From Streptomyces noursei (lineage in GTDB: Bacteria; Actinomycetota; Actinomycetes; Streptomycetales; Streptomycetaceae): a stretch of DNA of 33,128 nt. Both the position numbers and the translations under genes were made by a program. The DNA lies in contig NZ_LWBU01000307.1 in the NCBI RefSeq assembly GCF_001646665.1, positions 1 to 33,128 on the forward strand, read 5' to 3'. The notes under the pieces were generated by a model. That model made no database searches, had not been told where the DNA came from, and saw only the letters and a program-made list of their open reading frames with translations. Shown here one piece after another: positions 7,328 to 13,727 of this stretch; within the stretch, counting starts at the first letter, position 1; every line of letters begins with the position of its first letter.

Positions 7328-9493
7328 ATGACTGATCACGGAAGGCGGCGCCGGGCGAGAGCCGTCGGGGTCGCCGTCGCCGCGCTGACGGTGGGCGCGC
7401 TCGTCCCGGCACCGTCCGCGGCCGCGGCTGACGGGGGCGAGACCGTCATCACGCTGGGAACGTCCGGCGGCACGGGAAGCCCGGACATGATCGCCCTGGG
7501 GGGCGGCAGGCTCACGGTGGTGGGCTGGGCGGACACCGGGACGAACCGGGGCCTGTACGAGTACGACCTGCCGGCCACCGGCAGCCCGGTGCCCGGCCCC
7601 CGGCGGCTGGTGCAGGGCGACTTCTACATGGACTACCCGTGCGAGGGCGCCGGGAGCGACTACTCGTGCGCCGAGTTCGACTCGCGCCTGTGGCCCCTCG
7701 GGGACGGGCGCGTCGGCTACCGCACACCGCTGGACACCCCGCTCGCGTACCACGAGGCCAACGGCGGCAAGGTGCCCGCCACGCAGATCTACGTCACCGG
7801 CTACTCCCCCGTGGAGAACGTGGTGAACGCCTCCGGGCCGTACATCGCCGTCCGGGAGTCCGGGGGGTCACGGCTGCTCGTCGGGTCGTTCGCGCCGGAG
7901 GAGACCGGCGGGGAGCAGAACCACCACGCCCTGACCGCGCGATCGGCCGCGATCTGGGGCGACACGCTGTGGAAGCCGGGGAGCACGACCGGCACGGTCA
8001 ACACCTACGACCTGCGCCGGCGGACGGAGTCGGCGGACATCGCCATCGGCTCGGACTGCGTGCCGAACGAGCTCCAGGCGGTCGGCCGCTGGCTGTACTG
8101 GGAGTGCTTCACCGAGGGCCGCGCGGGTGTGTGGGACACCGCGGAGAAGCGCGCGGTCCCCGGGGCGATCCCGCGGGCGGCGCAGCTGGGCGACGGGTTC
8201 CTGGTGGGGCAGCTGGGGACGGACGGCGAGCCGTCCCAGCTCCGTCTGTGGGACTTCCACGAGGGTGCCGGCAAGCCGGCGGTGGAGTCGGTGCTCGCGG
8301 AGCGGCCGTCCATCCGCTCGTTCGCGGTCGACAAGTTCGGCGGACACGTCGCGTACGTCGACGAGGAGCGCCGCATCCGGATCACGCCGGTGACCGTGCC
8401 GCGCTCGCCGCTGGCGGTCCTCGGCACGCACACGTCCGCCTCGGTCGACCTGCGGGCGGCCGGCGGCGCGTGGACGGGCCTGTGGCGGCTGAGCCGCCCG
8501 GCGGCGTCCTGGAAGCTGACGTTCCGTGACGCGTACGGCAACACCGTGCGGGAGATCTCCGGCACCGACCGCGACGGCGCCGCCATCCGCGCCACCTGGG
8601 ACGGCCTGGGCGCCGACGGCCGGCCCGCCGTGAGCCGTCCGCACCAGTGGGAGCTGAGCACCGACGCGGGTGACGGTACCGGCCCCAAGGTCGTCGGCCG
8701 CGGCACGGCGCAGGTGCTCGGCGGCCGTTCCGCCCACCGGGACGCCAACGGTGACGGCCTCGGCGAGTACTACTCCATGACCACGGGCGGCAAGTTCGCC
8801 GCCCACCGCATCGGCGCCACCGGCGGCGACTGGTCCAGCTCGCCGTGGGACCCGGCCACCCGGTTCATCCCGTTCGGCGACATCGACGGCGACGGCTGCG
8901 ACGACATGCTGCTGCGGAGCACGGACGGCAGGCTGTGGCGCAGCGGCGGGAAGTGCGCGGGTGACTTCGCCCCGTCCTCCGCGGCCGCTCCGCACGTGCA
9001 GATCGGTACGGGCTGGAACGGGTTCGACGACTTCGCCGCGCCCGGGGACCTGACCGGTGACGGCCGCCCGGACCTGCTGGCCCGGCAGACCACGACCGGC
9101 TACCTGTTCCTGTACGCGTCCAACGCCTCCGGCGGCCTGGACGCGGCGGTCCGCGTCGGCACCGGCTGGACGGGCTACCGCCTGATCGGTGCGGGGGACG
9201 TCGACGGCGACGGGCACGGCGACCTGCTGGCCCGCGACGCCTCAGGGGAGCTGTGGCGCTACGGCGGCACGGGCCAGGGCACGTTCAAGCCCCGGCAGCT
9301 GCTGTTCGAGGACTGGGGTGCCGGGCGCATCGAGATCATCGGGGTGGGCGACATCAGCGGCGACGGGGTGCCCGACCTGCTGTCGCGCGACGCCAACGGC
9401 AAGCTGCTGCGCAACAAGGGCGACGGCAAGGGTTCGTTCGGGGCCACCCTGACCATCGCCACGGGCTGGCAGAACTACCGGTCGCTGTACTGA
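7328..9493 (+). CDS. Secreted FG-GAP/VCBS repeat protein
   Basis: A 721-residue exported protein. The N-terminus has an Arg-rich n-region (GRRRRARA), a hydrophobic core and an Ala-rich cleavage site near residue 34 (PSAAAADGG). Residues of about 40-370 look like a beta-propeller of WD/PQQ type without a catalytic motif I recognise. Residues of about 370-455 resemble a FlgD-like Ig fold (WKLTFRDAYGNTVREISG). The C-terminus has five FG-GAP-type units with Asp-rich calcium loops near residues 472 (DANGDG), 517 (DIDGDG), 573 (DLTGDG), 623 (DVDGDG) and 675 (DISGDG). ATG at 7328 has GAGGGGG at 7314-7320. Likely extracellular adhesion or carbohydrate contact; function unproven. Confidence 0.85.
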   Translation: MTDHGRRRRARAVGVAVAALTVGALVPAPSAAAADGGETVITLGTSGGTGSPDMIALGGGRLTVVGWADTGTNRGLYEYDLPATGSPVPGPRRLVQGDFYMDYPCEGAGSDYSCAEFDSRLWPLGDGRVGYRTPLDTPLAYHEANGGKVPATQIYVTGYSPVENVVNASGPYIAVRESGGSRLLVGSFAPEETGGEQNHHALTARSAAIWGDTLWKPGSTTGTVNTYDLRRRTESADIAIGSDCVPNELQAVGRWLYWECFTEGRAGVWDTAEKRAVPGAIPRAAQLGDGFLVGQLGTDGEPSQLRLWDFHEGAGKPAVESVLAERPSIRSFAVDKFGGHVAYVDEERRIRITPVTVPRSPLAVLGTHTSASVDLRAAGGAWTGLWRLSRPAASWKLTFRDAYGNTVREISGTDRDGAAIRATWDGLGADGRPAVSRPHQWELSTDAGDGTGPKVVGRGTAQVLGGRSAHRDANGDGLGEYYSMTTGGKFAAHRIGATGGDWSSSPWDPATRFIPFGDIDGDGCDDMLLRSTDGRLWRSGGKCAGDFAPSSAAAPHVQIGTGWNGFDDFAAPGDLTGDGRPDLLARQTTTGYLFLYASNASGGLDAAVRVGTGWTGYRLIGAGDVDGDGHGDLLARDASGELWRYGGTGQGTFKPRQLLFEDWGAGRIEIIGVGDISGDGVPDLLSRDANGKLLRNKGDGKGSFGATLTIATGWQNYRSLY

Positions 9494-9524
9494 CCGGCAT
9501 CCGACCGGTCGAGCGCCGACCGGC

Positions 9525-9561
9525 CGCCGCGGGGGGAGCCGTCACGGCTCCCCCCGCGGCG
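9525..9561 (+). terminator. Strong intrinsic terminator after the FG-GAP gene
   Basis: A perfect 16-bp stem (9525-9540 with 9546-9561) closes a 5-nt loop GTCAC and is followed directly by TTTT. It lies 32 nt after the stop codon. The T tract makes it a rare textbook intrinsic terminator for this genome. Confidence 0.92.
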
Positions 9562-9621
9562 TTTTCCGGGGCCCGCCCCCGTCCGGGGCAGCAGCCGGGC
9601 CGGGTCGGTGGCCGACCCGCC

Positions 9622-9912
9622 TCAATGACCGGGCCGTCGGGGGCCGCCCGGGCGGTGCTCGGCGGCGATCCCGAAGCGGCCCTGTTCGCCCGGAGCGGAG
9701 GACGGGACGTCGTGGACGGTGGACACGGAACGGACCACCTCCTCGTCGGCCGCCTGTCCCGCTTCGAGTCGTTCCAGGTCGGAGGCCGACACCAGCGCCA
9801 CGAGCGGCTTGCCGTGGCGGGTCACGACCACCCGTTCGCCGCCGTAGACGACGCGGTTGATCAGATCGGCGAGCTCTGCCCGGGCTTGCGTCACCGGAAT
9901 CTCGTAGGCCAT
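9622..9912 (-). CDS. Phd/YefM-family type II antitoxin (no toxin adjacent)
   Basis: A 96-residue antitoxin. Residues 1-50 (MAYEIPVTQARAELADLINR, then VVVTRHGKPLVALVSASDLERLE) are the classic Phd/YefM DNA-binding fold. Residues 51-96 are acidic then Pro/Gly-rich and would normally wrap a toxin. No toxin gene follows; only 128 nt separate it from the convergent FG-GAP gene, and that holds the terminator. The ATG at 9912 fits family alignment, although the nearest GGGAG is unusually close to it. An upstream in-frame extension of 21 codons lacks family similarity. It is divergent from the clpP paralogue and shares its promoter region. Confidence 0.88.
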   Translation of the reverse strand: MAYEIPVTQARAELADLINRVVYGGERVVVTRHGKPLVALVSASDLERLEAGQAADEEVVRSVSTVHDVPSSAPGEQGRFGIAAEHRPGGPRRPGH

Positions 9913-9928
9913 GCTCCCATCATAACGA

Positions 9929-9955
9929 CCTGTACGTCCTGTACATTTTTTACAG
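9929..9955. promoter_or_regulatory. TGTACA-type operator between antitoxin and clpP paralogue
   Basis: The 61-nt divergent gap contains direct repeats CCTGTAC at 9929-9935 and 9938-9944, including TGTACG (9931-9936) and TGTACA (9940-9945), 9 bp apart. An inverted repeat CTGTA (9939-9943) / TACAG (9951-9955) overlaps them around a T-tract. TGTACA is the core recognised by E. coli YefM-YoeB, so autoregulation by the adjacent antitoxin is likely, with clpP under the same site. Confidence 0.65.
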
Positions 9956-9973
9956 AGACCGAGGAGGCCGGTC

Positions 9974-10582
9974 ATGAGCCGCGCCGCACGTCACGTCCTG
10001 CCGGAGTTCACCGAGCGCACCAGCACCGGGAGCCGCACGGTCGACCCGTACTCCAAACTGCTGGAGGAACGGATCGTGCTGCTGGGCACACCCCTGGACG
10101 ACACCGCCGCCAACGACGTCGTCGCCCAGTTCCTGCACCTGGAGCACGCCGCGCCCGACCAGGACATCTCGCTCTACATCAACTCCCCCGGCGGCCCCGT
10201 GAGCGCCATGTCGGCCGTGTACGACACGATGCGGCTCATCGGGTGCGACGTGGCGACCACCTGCATCGACCAGGCCGCGTCGACCGCCGCGGTCCTGCTC
10301 GCCGCCGGGACACCCGGCAAGCGGATGGCCCTGCCCGGAGCGCGGGTCCTCGTCCGGCAGCCCGCCGTCGAGGAGCCTCTGCGGGGGCAGCCGAGCGATC
10401 TGGACATCCGGGCCCGCGAGTTGCTGAGGCAGCGCGACCAGCTCGCAGCGGCCCTGGCGGCGCACACCGGACGGAGCCGGGAGCGGGTCGACGCGGACCT
10501 GGAGCGCGACACCGTCCTCGACGCGGCCGGCGCCGTGGCCTACGGCCTGGTCGACCACATCGTCGCCCGCCGCACGAGGTGA
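9974..10582 (+). CDS. ClpP-family protease subunit paralogue, catalytic His replaced by Arg
   Basis: A 202-residue ClpP-like protein. ERIVLLGTPLDDTAANDVVAQ, YINSPGGPVSAMSAVYDTM and the handle helix are all present. The nucleophile Ser is kept (S103, DQAASTAA) and so is the Asp (D179, LERDTVLD), but the position of the catalytic His reads R128 (ARVLVRQPA instead of the usual V.IHQP). This matches the ClpP3/4/5-type paralogues of Streptomyces in general form. It may be an inactive or regulatory subunit of a mixed ClpP ring, or act with another partner. The start at 9974 has GAGGAGG upstream. A small gene follows 3 nt after its stop. Confidence 0.9.
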   Translation: MSRAARHVLPEFTERTSTGSRTVDPYSKLLEERIVLLGTPLDDTAANDVVAQFLHLEHAAPDQDISLYINSPGGPVSAMSAVYDTMRLIGCDVATTCIDQAASTAAVLLAAGTPGKRMALPGARVLVRQPAVEEPLRGQPSDLDIRARELLRQRDQLAAALAAHTGRSRERVDADLERDTVLDAAGAVAYGLVDHIVARRTR

Positions 10583-10585
10583 CCG

Positions 10586-10903
10586 GTGCCCGCACCCGAG
10601 GACCCGAGGCTCCCCGCGCTGACCCGGGCCGAAAGCGCGTTCGTCGACAGCTGGCTCGAAGCCGTCGACCTCCTGGCCCGGGCGAACCCGGCGCGCGCCA
10701 CCCACACCTACGGCGCCCTGCGGGCGGCGCAGGCCCTCGTGGGGCGCGCGACGGCGCTCCGCGACGCCCTGACCTCGATGCACGAGCGCGGCGAGACCGA
10801 TGTGCACACCCATACGCTGGCGCGGGCGCTCCGGGTCCTTGACGGCGAGCGGCGCGCGGGACGCGTGACGGTGCCTCAGAATCAAGACGCGGGACCGACG
10901 TAG
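10586..10903 (+). CDS. Unknown small protein coupled to the clpP paralogue
   Basis: A 105-residue cytoplasmic protein I do not recognise. It is predicted mostly helical (ALTRAESAFVDSWLEAVDLLARANPA...; THTYGALRAAQALVGRATALRDAL). There is no signal peptide, membrane segment or cysteine. GTG start 3 nt after the clpP stop, with GAGGTGA spanning that stop as ribosome binding site, so translation is probably coupled. A role as an adaptor or partner of the ClpP paralogue is inference from position only. Codon use is normal for the genome. Confidence 0.7.
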   Translation: MPAPEDPRLPALTRAESAFVDSWLEAVDLLARANPARATHTYGALRAAQALVGRATALRDALTSMHERGETDVHTHTLARALRVLDGERRAGRVTVPQNQDAGPT

Positions 10904-11220
10904 CCCTCCCCCGAATGGGCTCAGGAGTACGAGAAGCGCTCCCCCGTTCAGCGTACGCATCCGGACGAATTTCGTGTGACGCGAGTTGCGCACCGTGCGT
11001 ACACATCTGGCGGAATATCAGCTTCCGCTGCTGGTACGGGGATCGTCGATGTCACGCCGCCGGGCGCCAAATCCACCCTGTCCACCCGAATGGATCAGTC
11101 GTGAGGAGCCTCACATAAGGCCGTTTCGACTCGGAATTTCACCCCGACATGGGTCAAGATCCCTGACGACGACAAGCCCCCGCCACCGCGGCGGGGCGGT
11201 CCGGGCGGACGCCGAGTCCT
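10904..11220. other. Intergenic stretch upstream of the riboswitch
   Basis: About 317 nt with no gene I can support. It is less GC-rich than its surroundings around 10965-11160 and must contain the promoter of the riboswitch-NlpC/P60 transcript, but I found no convincing -35/-10 pair and no terminator for the preceding gene. Confidence 0.5.
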
Positions 11221-11400
11221 GCCGCCGTCCGGATGACTGGTCGACAGGAGTGGATCGGCAGGAGTGGAGGACCCGAGCAGTACGGGTGACCGAACGATGT
11301 ACGTCCCATCGGTCGCCCTTGGGGTGAAGCCGCGCCAGCGGCCGGGCAACTTCGCCAGCCCGAACCCGACAGGTCATCCTTCACAGGCGGCTGACGAAGG
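11221..11400 (+). promoter_or_regulatory. c-di-AMP riboswitch (ydaO-yuaA class)
   Basis: Conserved blocks occur in the expected order: GGAGGACCC (11266-11274), GGGGTGAA (11321-11328) and CCGAACCCGACAGG (about 11360-11373). Helices seen: a 10-bp stem 11284-11293/11309-11318, GCCGC/GCGGC at 11329-11333/11338-11342, CCTTC (11378-11382) with GAAGG (11396-11400), and a possible closing P1, GCCGCC (11221-11226) with GGCGGC (11386-11391). This class binds cyclic di-AMP and in actinobacteria typically controls cell-wall hydrolases, matching the NlpC/P60 gene 9 nt downstream. The 5' boundary is approximate. Confidence 0.88.
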
Positions 11401-11408
11401 GTTGCGCA

Positions 11409-11885
11409 ATGAACGCGCAGATTCATGTCCCGTCTCTGCTGTCCCGGGCCGGTGCCGTCTCGGCACTCGCCCTCGCCGCCGTCGGCGGCCCGATGCTGGC
11501 GCCCGGCGGGGTGTCCGAGGCGCAGGCCGCCCCGGCCCACGCCACCAAGGCGCTGAACATCGCCGCGTCCAAGAAGGGCGCACCGTACAAGTACGGAGCA
11601 GCGGGCCCGTCCCGGTTCGACTGCTCGGGGCTCACGCTGTACTCGTACAAGAAGGCCGGCAAGTCGCTGCCGCGCACGGCACAGCAGCAGTACAACAAGA
11701 CGCGCCACATCTCGGCCTCCGGCCGGCAGAAGGGCGACCTCGTGTTCTTCCACCGGGGGAGCAACGTCTACCACGTGGGCATCTACGCGGGTAACAACAA
11801 GATCTGGCACTCACCGAAGTCGGGGTCGGTGGTGAAGCTGGACAAGATCTGGTCGAAGTCCGTCTGGTACGGGCGCGTCCGCTGA
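11409..11885 (+). CDS. Secreted NlpC/P60 peptidoglycan endopeptidase
   Basis: A 158-residue exported cell-wall hydrolase. Signal peptide at residues 1-40 with cleavage at AQA|AP. The NlpC/P60 domain follows directly (about 45-158) with catalytic Cys72 in RFDCSGL, His122 in YHVGIYAG and the third polar residue His134 (IWHSP). It probably cuts the D-Glu to diamino acid bond in stem peptides. There is no coiled coil or SH3 domain, so it is a minimal form. ATG at 11409 with GAAGGG at 11396-11401; five of those bases pair in the upstream riboswitch. Expression is therefore likely linked to c-di-AMP and cell-wall or osmotic state. Confidence 0.95.
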   Translation: MNAQIHVPSLLSRAGAVSALALAAVGGPMLAPGGVSEAQAAPAHATKALNIAASKKGAPYKYGAAGPSRFDCSGLTLYSYKKAGKSLPRTAQQQYNKTRHISASGRQKGDLVFFHRGSNVYHVGIYAGNNKIWHSPKSGSVVKLDKIWSKSVWYGRVR

Positions 11886-11904
11886 TCCTCCGGGCATGAG
11901 CGGC

Positions 11905-11949
11905 GGTGCGGGGGCCCTCGCGGGGCCGTCCGGCGAGAGCCCCCGCACC
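11905..11949. terminator. Hairpin terminator between convergent genes
   Basis: An 11-bp perfect stem (11905-11915 with 11939-11949) continues after one mismatch as 5 more pairs (11917-11921 with 11933-11937). There is no T tract. Its place between the NlpC/P60 and HATPase genes fits bidirectional termination. Confidence 0.75.
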
Positions 11950-11980
11950 GGGTCGCCGCGGCGCGCCCGGGCCCGCCCGG

Positions 11981-12412
11981 TCAGGTCTGGACCGGGACGG
12001 TCCACGGGAGGGCGATCCAGACCGTCTTGCCGCCCTCTTCGGTGGGGGTGACCGAGAGCCGGCCGCCGCACTCCGCCGCGAGCCAGCGGATGATGACCAT
12101 GCCGCGGCCGTTGTCCTGCTGCACGGCGGCGGGCAGCCGCTGCGGCCAGCGCGGGTGGCTGTCCGTGACACCGATGCGCAGCCGCTCGTCGCGCTCGAGC
12201 CGCACGTCCACCGTGAAGGTCGGCGACTGGCCGAAGGTGTGCTGGACGGCGTTGGTGGCCAGCTCCGAGACGATGAGCCGGACGGTGTCGGCCGTCTCCG
12301 CCCCGTCGGGGAGGCCCCACTCCGCGAGGACGTCCGCCACGTATCTTCTGGCGGCGGATACCGAGACGGGATCGCTCGGCAGAGTGACGGATGCTTCCTG
12401 GTGGTCTGCCAT
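11981..12412 (-). CDS. HATPase_c ATP-binding protein (RsbW/SpoIIAB-like, whiJ-cluster type)
   Basis: A 143-residue GHKL-type ATP-binding protein. N-box ELATNAVQHTF with N54, G1 region GVTDSHPRWP (D84) and G2 region DNGRGMVII (G102, G104) are clear; the ATP lid is short. Such stand-alone proteins resemble anti-sigma kinases, but in Streptomyces many accompany XRE/DUF397 pairs (abaA/whiJ-like loci) in development and antibiotic control. ATG at 12412 with AAGGGA upstream; 32 extra upstream codons lack similarity. It is divergent from the XRE gene at 12642. Confidence 0.9.
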   Translation of the reverse strand: MADHQEASVTLPSDPVSVSAARRYVADVLAEWGLPDGAETADTVRLIVSELATNAVQHTFGQSPTFTVDVRLERDERLRIGVTDSHPRWPQRLPAAVQQDNGRGMVIIRWLAAECGGRLSVTPTEEGGKTVWIALPWTVPVQT

Positions 12413-12539
12413 GGCGACGCCGTCCCTTTCCCACTGCGGCCGGACTCCGACACATACCGGATGTCGCGTGAGGACGGCCTCGGATTGCGCTTCGCGCCAG
12501 ACTGCCACCTATGTCGCCCCTGATGCGGCCGATCCACCA

Positions 12540-12555
12540 AGATATGCATATATCT
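12540..12555. promoter_or_regulatory. AT-rich palindrome between HATPase and XRE genes
   Basis: AGATAT-GCAT-ATATCT: 6-bp inverted arms around 4 bp, with an inner 10-bp perfect palindrome ATATGCATAT. An AT-rich 16-mer stands out strongly in this genome. Its place in the 229-nt divergent gap suggests an operator or promoter core for the whiJ-like regulator; TATCTT on the minus strand could be a -10 for the HATPase gene. Confidence 0.5.
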
Positions 12556-12641
12556 GTCGCCCGAAGCGGTGAACTCTGCGACGGGAGAACGGATTTCGAC
12601 GGCAGACTGGTGGGTTGGCCCGACGGCGGCGGGAGGCGGTC

Positions 12642-13508
12642 ATGCGAGGCACGCGGCACGGTCCGGCGGTGCGCCGGCGCAAGCTCGGCGAGGAGTTGCG
12701 CACCCTGCGCCTCGCCGCCGGTCTCACCAGCCGCGACGCGGCACGGCTGGTCGGCTGGCACCAGTCGAAGGTGAGCCGGATCGAGACGGGCACCAGCGGG
12801 GTGACCGGCGCGGACGTGGCGCGGCTGCTCGACGCCTACGGGGTGCACGAACCGGGCTCGCGCGCGCTGCTCGAGGCGCTGGCGGGCGCCGCCGACGGGG
12901 GCGGCGGGGGGTGGTGGCACGCGTACCGGGGGGTGCTGCCGCCTCCGTACCAGGACTTCATCAGCCTGGAGGCACAGGCGTGCCGGGCCCGCACCCTGGA
13001 GACGTCGGTGGTGCCGGGCCTGCTGCAGACGGCGGCGTACGCCCGTGCGGTGACGCGGGCGGCGCTGGAGGGGGTGCCGGCGGAGACGGTCGACTCACTG
13101 GTGCGGGTGCGGATCGCGCGGCAGGAGGTGCTGCGCGCCGATCCCCCGCTGCGGCTGGAGGCGGTCCTCGACGAGGCGGTGCTGCGGCGGCAGGTGGGCG
13201 GACCGGAGGTGATGAGGGAGCAGTTGCGGCGGCTGCTGGAGTGGTCCCGGCTGCCCCATGTGCGGCTCCAGGTCCTTCCGTTCGCCCTCGGGGAGTACGT
13301 CGGCCTCTCCGGGTCTTTCGTTATCTTCTCCTTTCCGAACATTTCTGATCTGGACGTGGTTGCTCTTGACCACTTGACGAGTAGCCTCTATCTCGAACGC
13401 ACGGAAGACCTCGAGGCGTACGGCGCCGCCTTCCGCACCATGCAGGCGCGCGCCCTGTCGCCCGGGGACACATCGGACCTCATCGCCGGGATCGGTGACG
13501 GCGCGTAG
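12642..13508 (+). CDS. XRE-family regulator with DUF5753 (whiJ-like)
   Basis: A 288-residue transcription factor. The HTH_31-type helix-turn-helix is at residues of about 15-68 (LGEELRTLRLAAGLTSRDAARL, then WHQSKVSRIETG). DUF5753 fills about 90-285, with the usual hallmark EAQACRARTLETSVVPGLLQT. ATG at 12642 is chosen over an upstream TTG (12615) because GGGAGG at 12631-12636 serves it. With the HATPase gene (divergent) and the DUF397 gene 15 nt downstream it forms the typical Streptomyces whiJ-like triad, where the XRE protein represses and the DUF397 protein is thought to relieve it. Confidence 0.92.
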   Translation: MRGTRHGPAVRRRKLGEELRTLRLAAGLTSRDAARLVGWHQSKVSRIETGTSGVTGADVARLLDAYGVHEPGSRALLEALAGAADGGGGGWWHAYRGVLPPPYQDFISLEAQACRARTLETSVVPGLLQTAAYARAVTRAALEGVPAETVDSLVRVRIARQEVLRADPPLRLEAVLDEAVLRRQVGGPEVMREQLRRLLEWSRLPHVRLQVLPFALGEYVGLSGSFVIFSFPNISDLDVVALDHLTSSLYLERTEDLEAYGAAFRTMQARALSPGDTSDLIAGIGDGA

Positions 13509-13523
13509 CGAGAGGCACCCCCC

Positions 13524-13727
13524 ATGTCCGCTCACCCCGCACACCACGACGCCCCGCGCTGGTGGCGCAGCAGCCGCAGCGTCGGGATGAACAACTGCGT
13601 CGAGGCCGCCCGCCTCGGCACCGCACGCCTCGCCGTGCGCGACTCGAAGGACACCGCCAGGCCGCCGCTGCGGTTCTCCGCGGCGGCCTGGACCTCCTTC
13701 GTCTCCTCGTTGCGGCAGGTCAGCTGA
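13524..13727 (+). CDS. DUF397 small protein (whiJ-cluster partner)
   Basis: A 67-residue DUF397 protein: WWRSSRS...NNCVEAARLG...LAVRDSKDT...LRFSAAAWTSFVSSL matches the family motif order (W.KSS.S, NCVEVA, VRDSK, F....W..F). It lies 15 nt after the XRE gene with AGAGG as ribosome binding site. Family knowledge: DUF397 proteins pair with an adjacent XRE/DUF5753 regulator as its antagonist. Its last 8 nt overlap the 3' end of the convergent bioF gene. Confidence 0.93.
   Translation: MSAHPAHHDAPRWWRSSRSVGMNNCVEAARLGTARLAVRDSKDTARPPLRFSAAAWTSFVSSLRQVS

Noticed and set aside
11264..11794. Plus-strand frame covering the riboswitch and part of the NlpC/P60 gene
   Set aside because: Out of frame with the NlpC/P60 gene and without domain features; the region is explained by the riboswitch and the peptidase gene.
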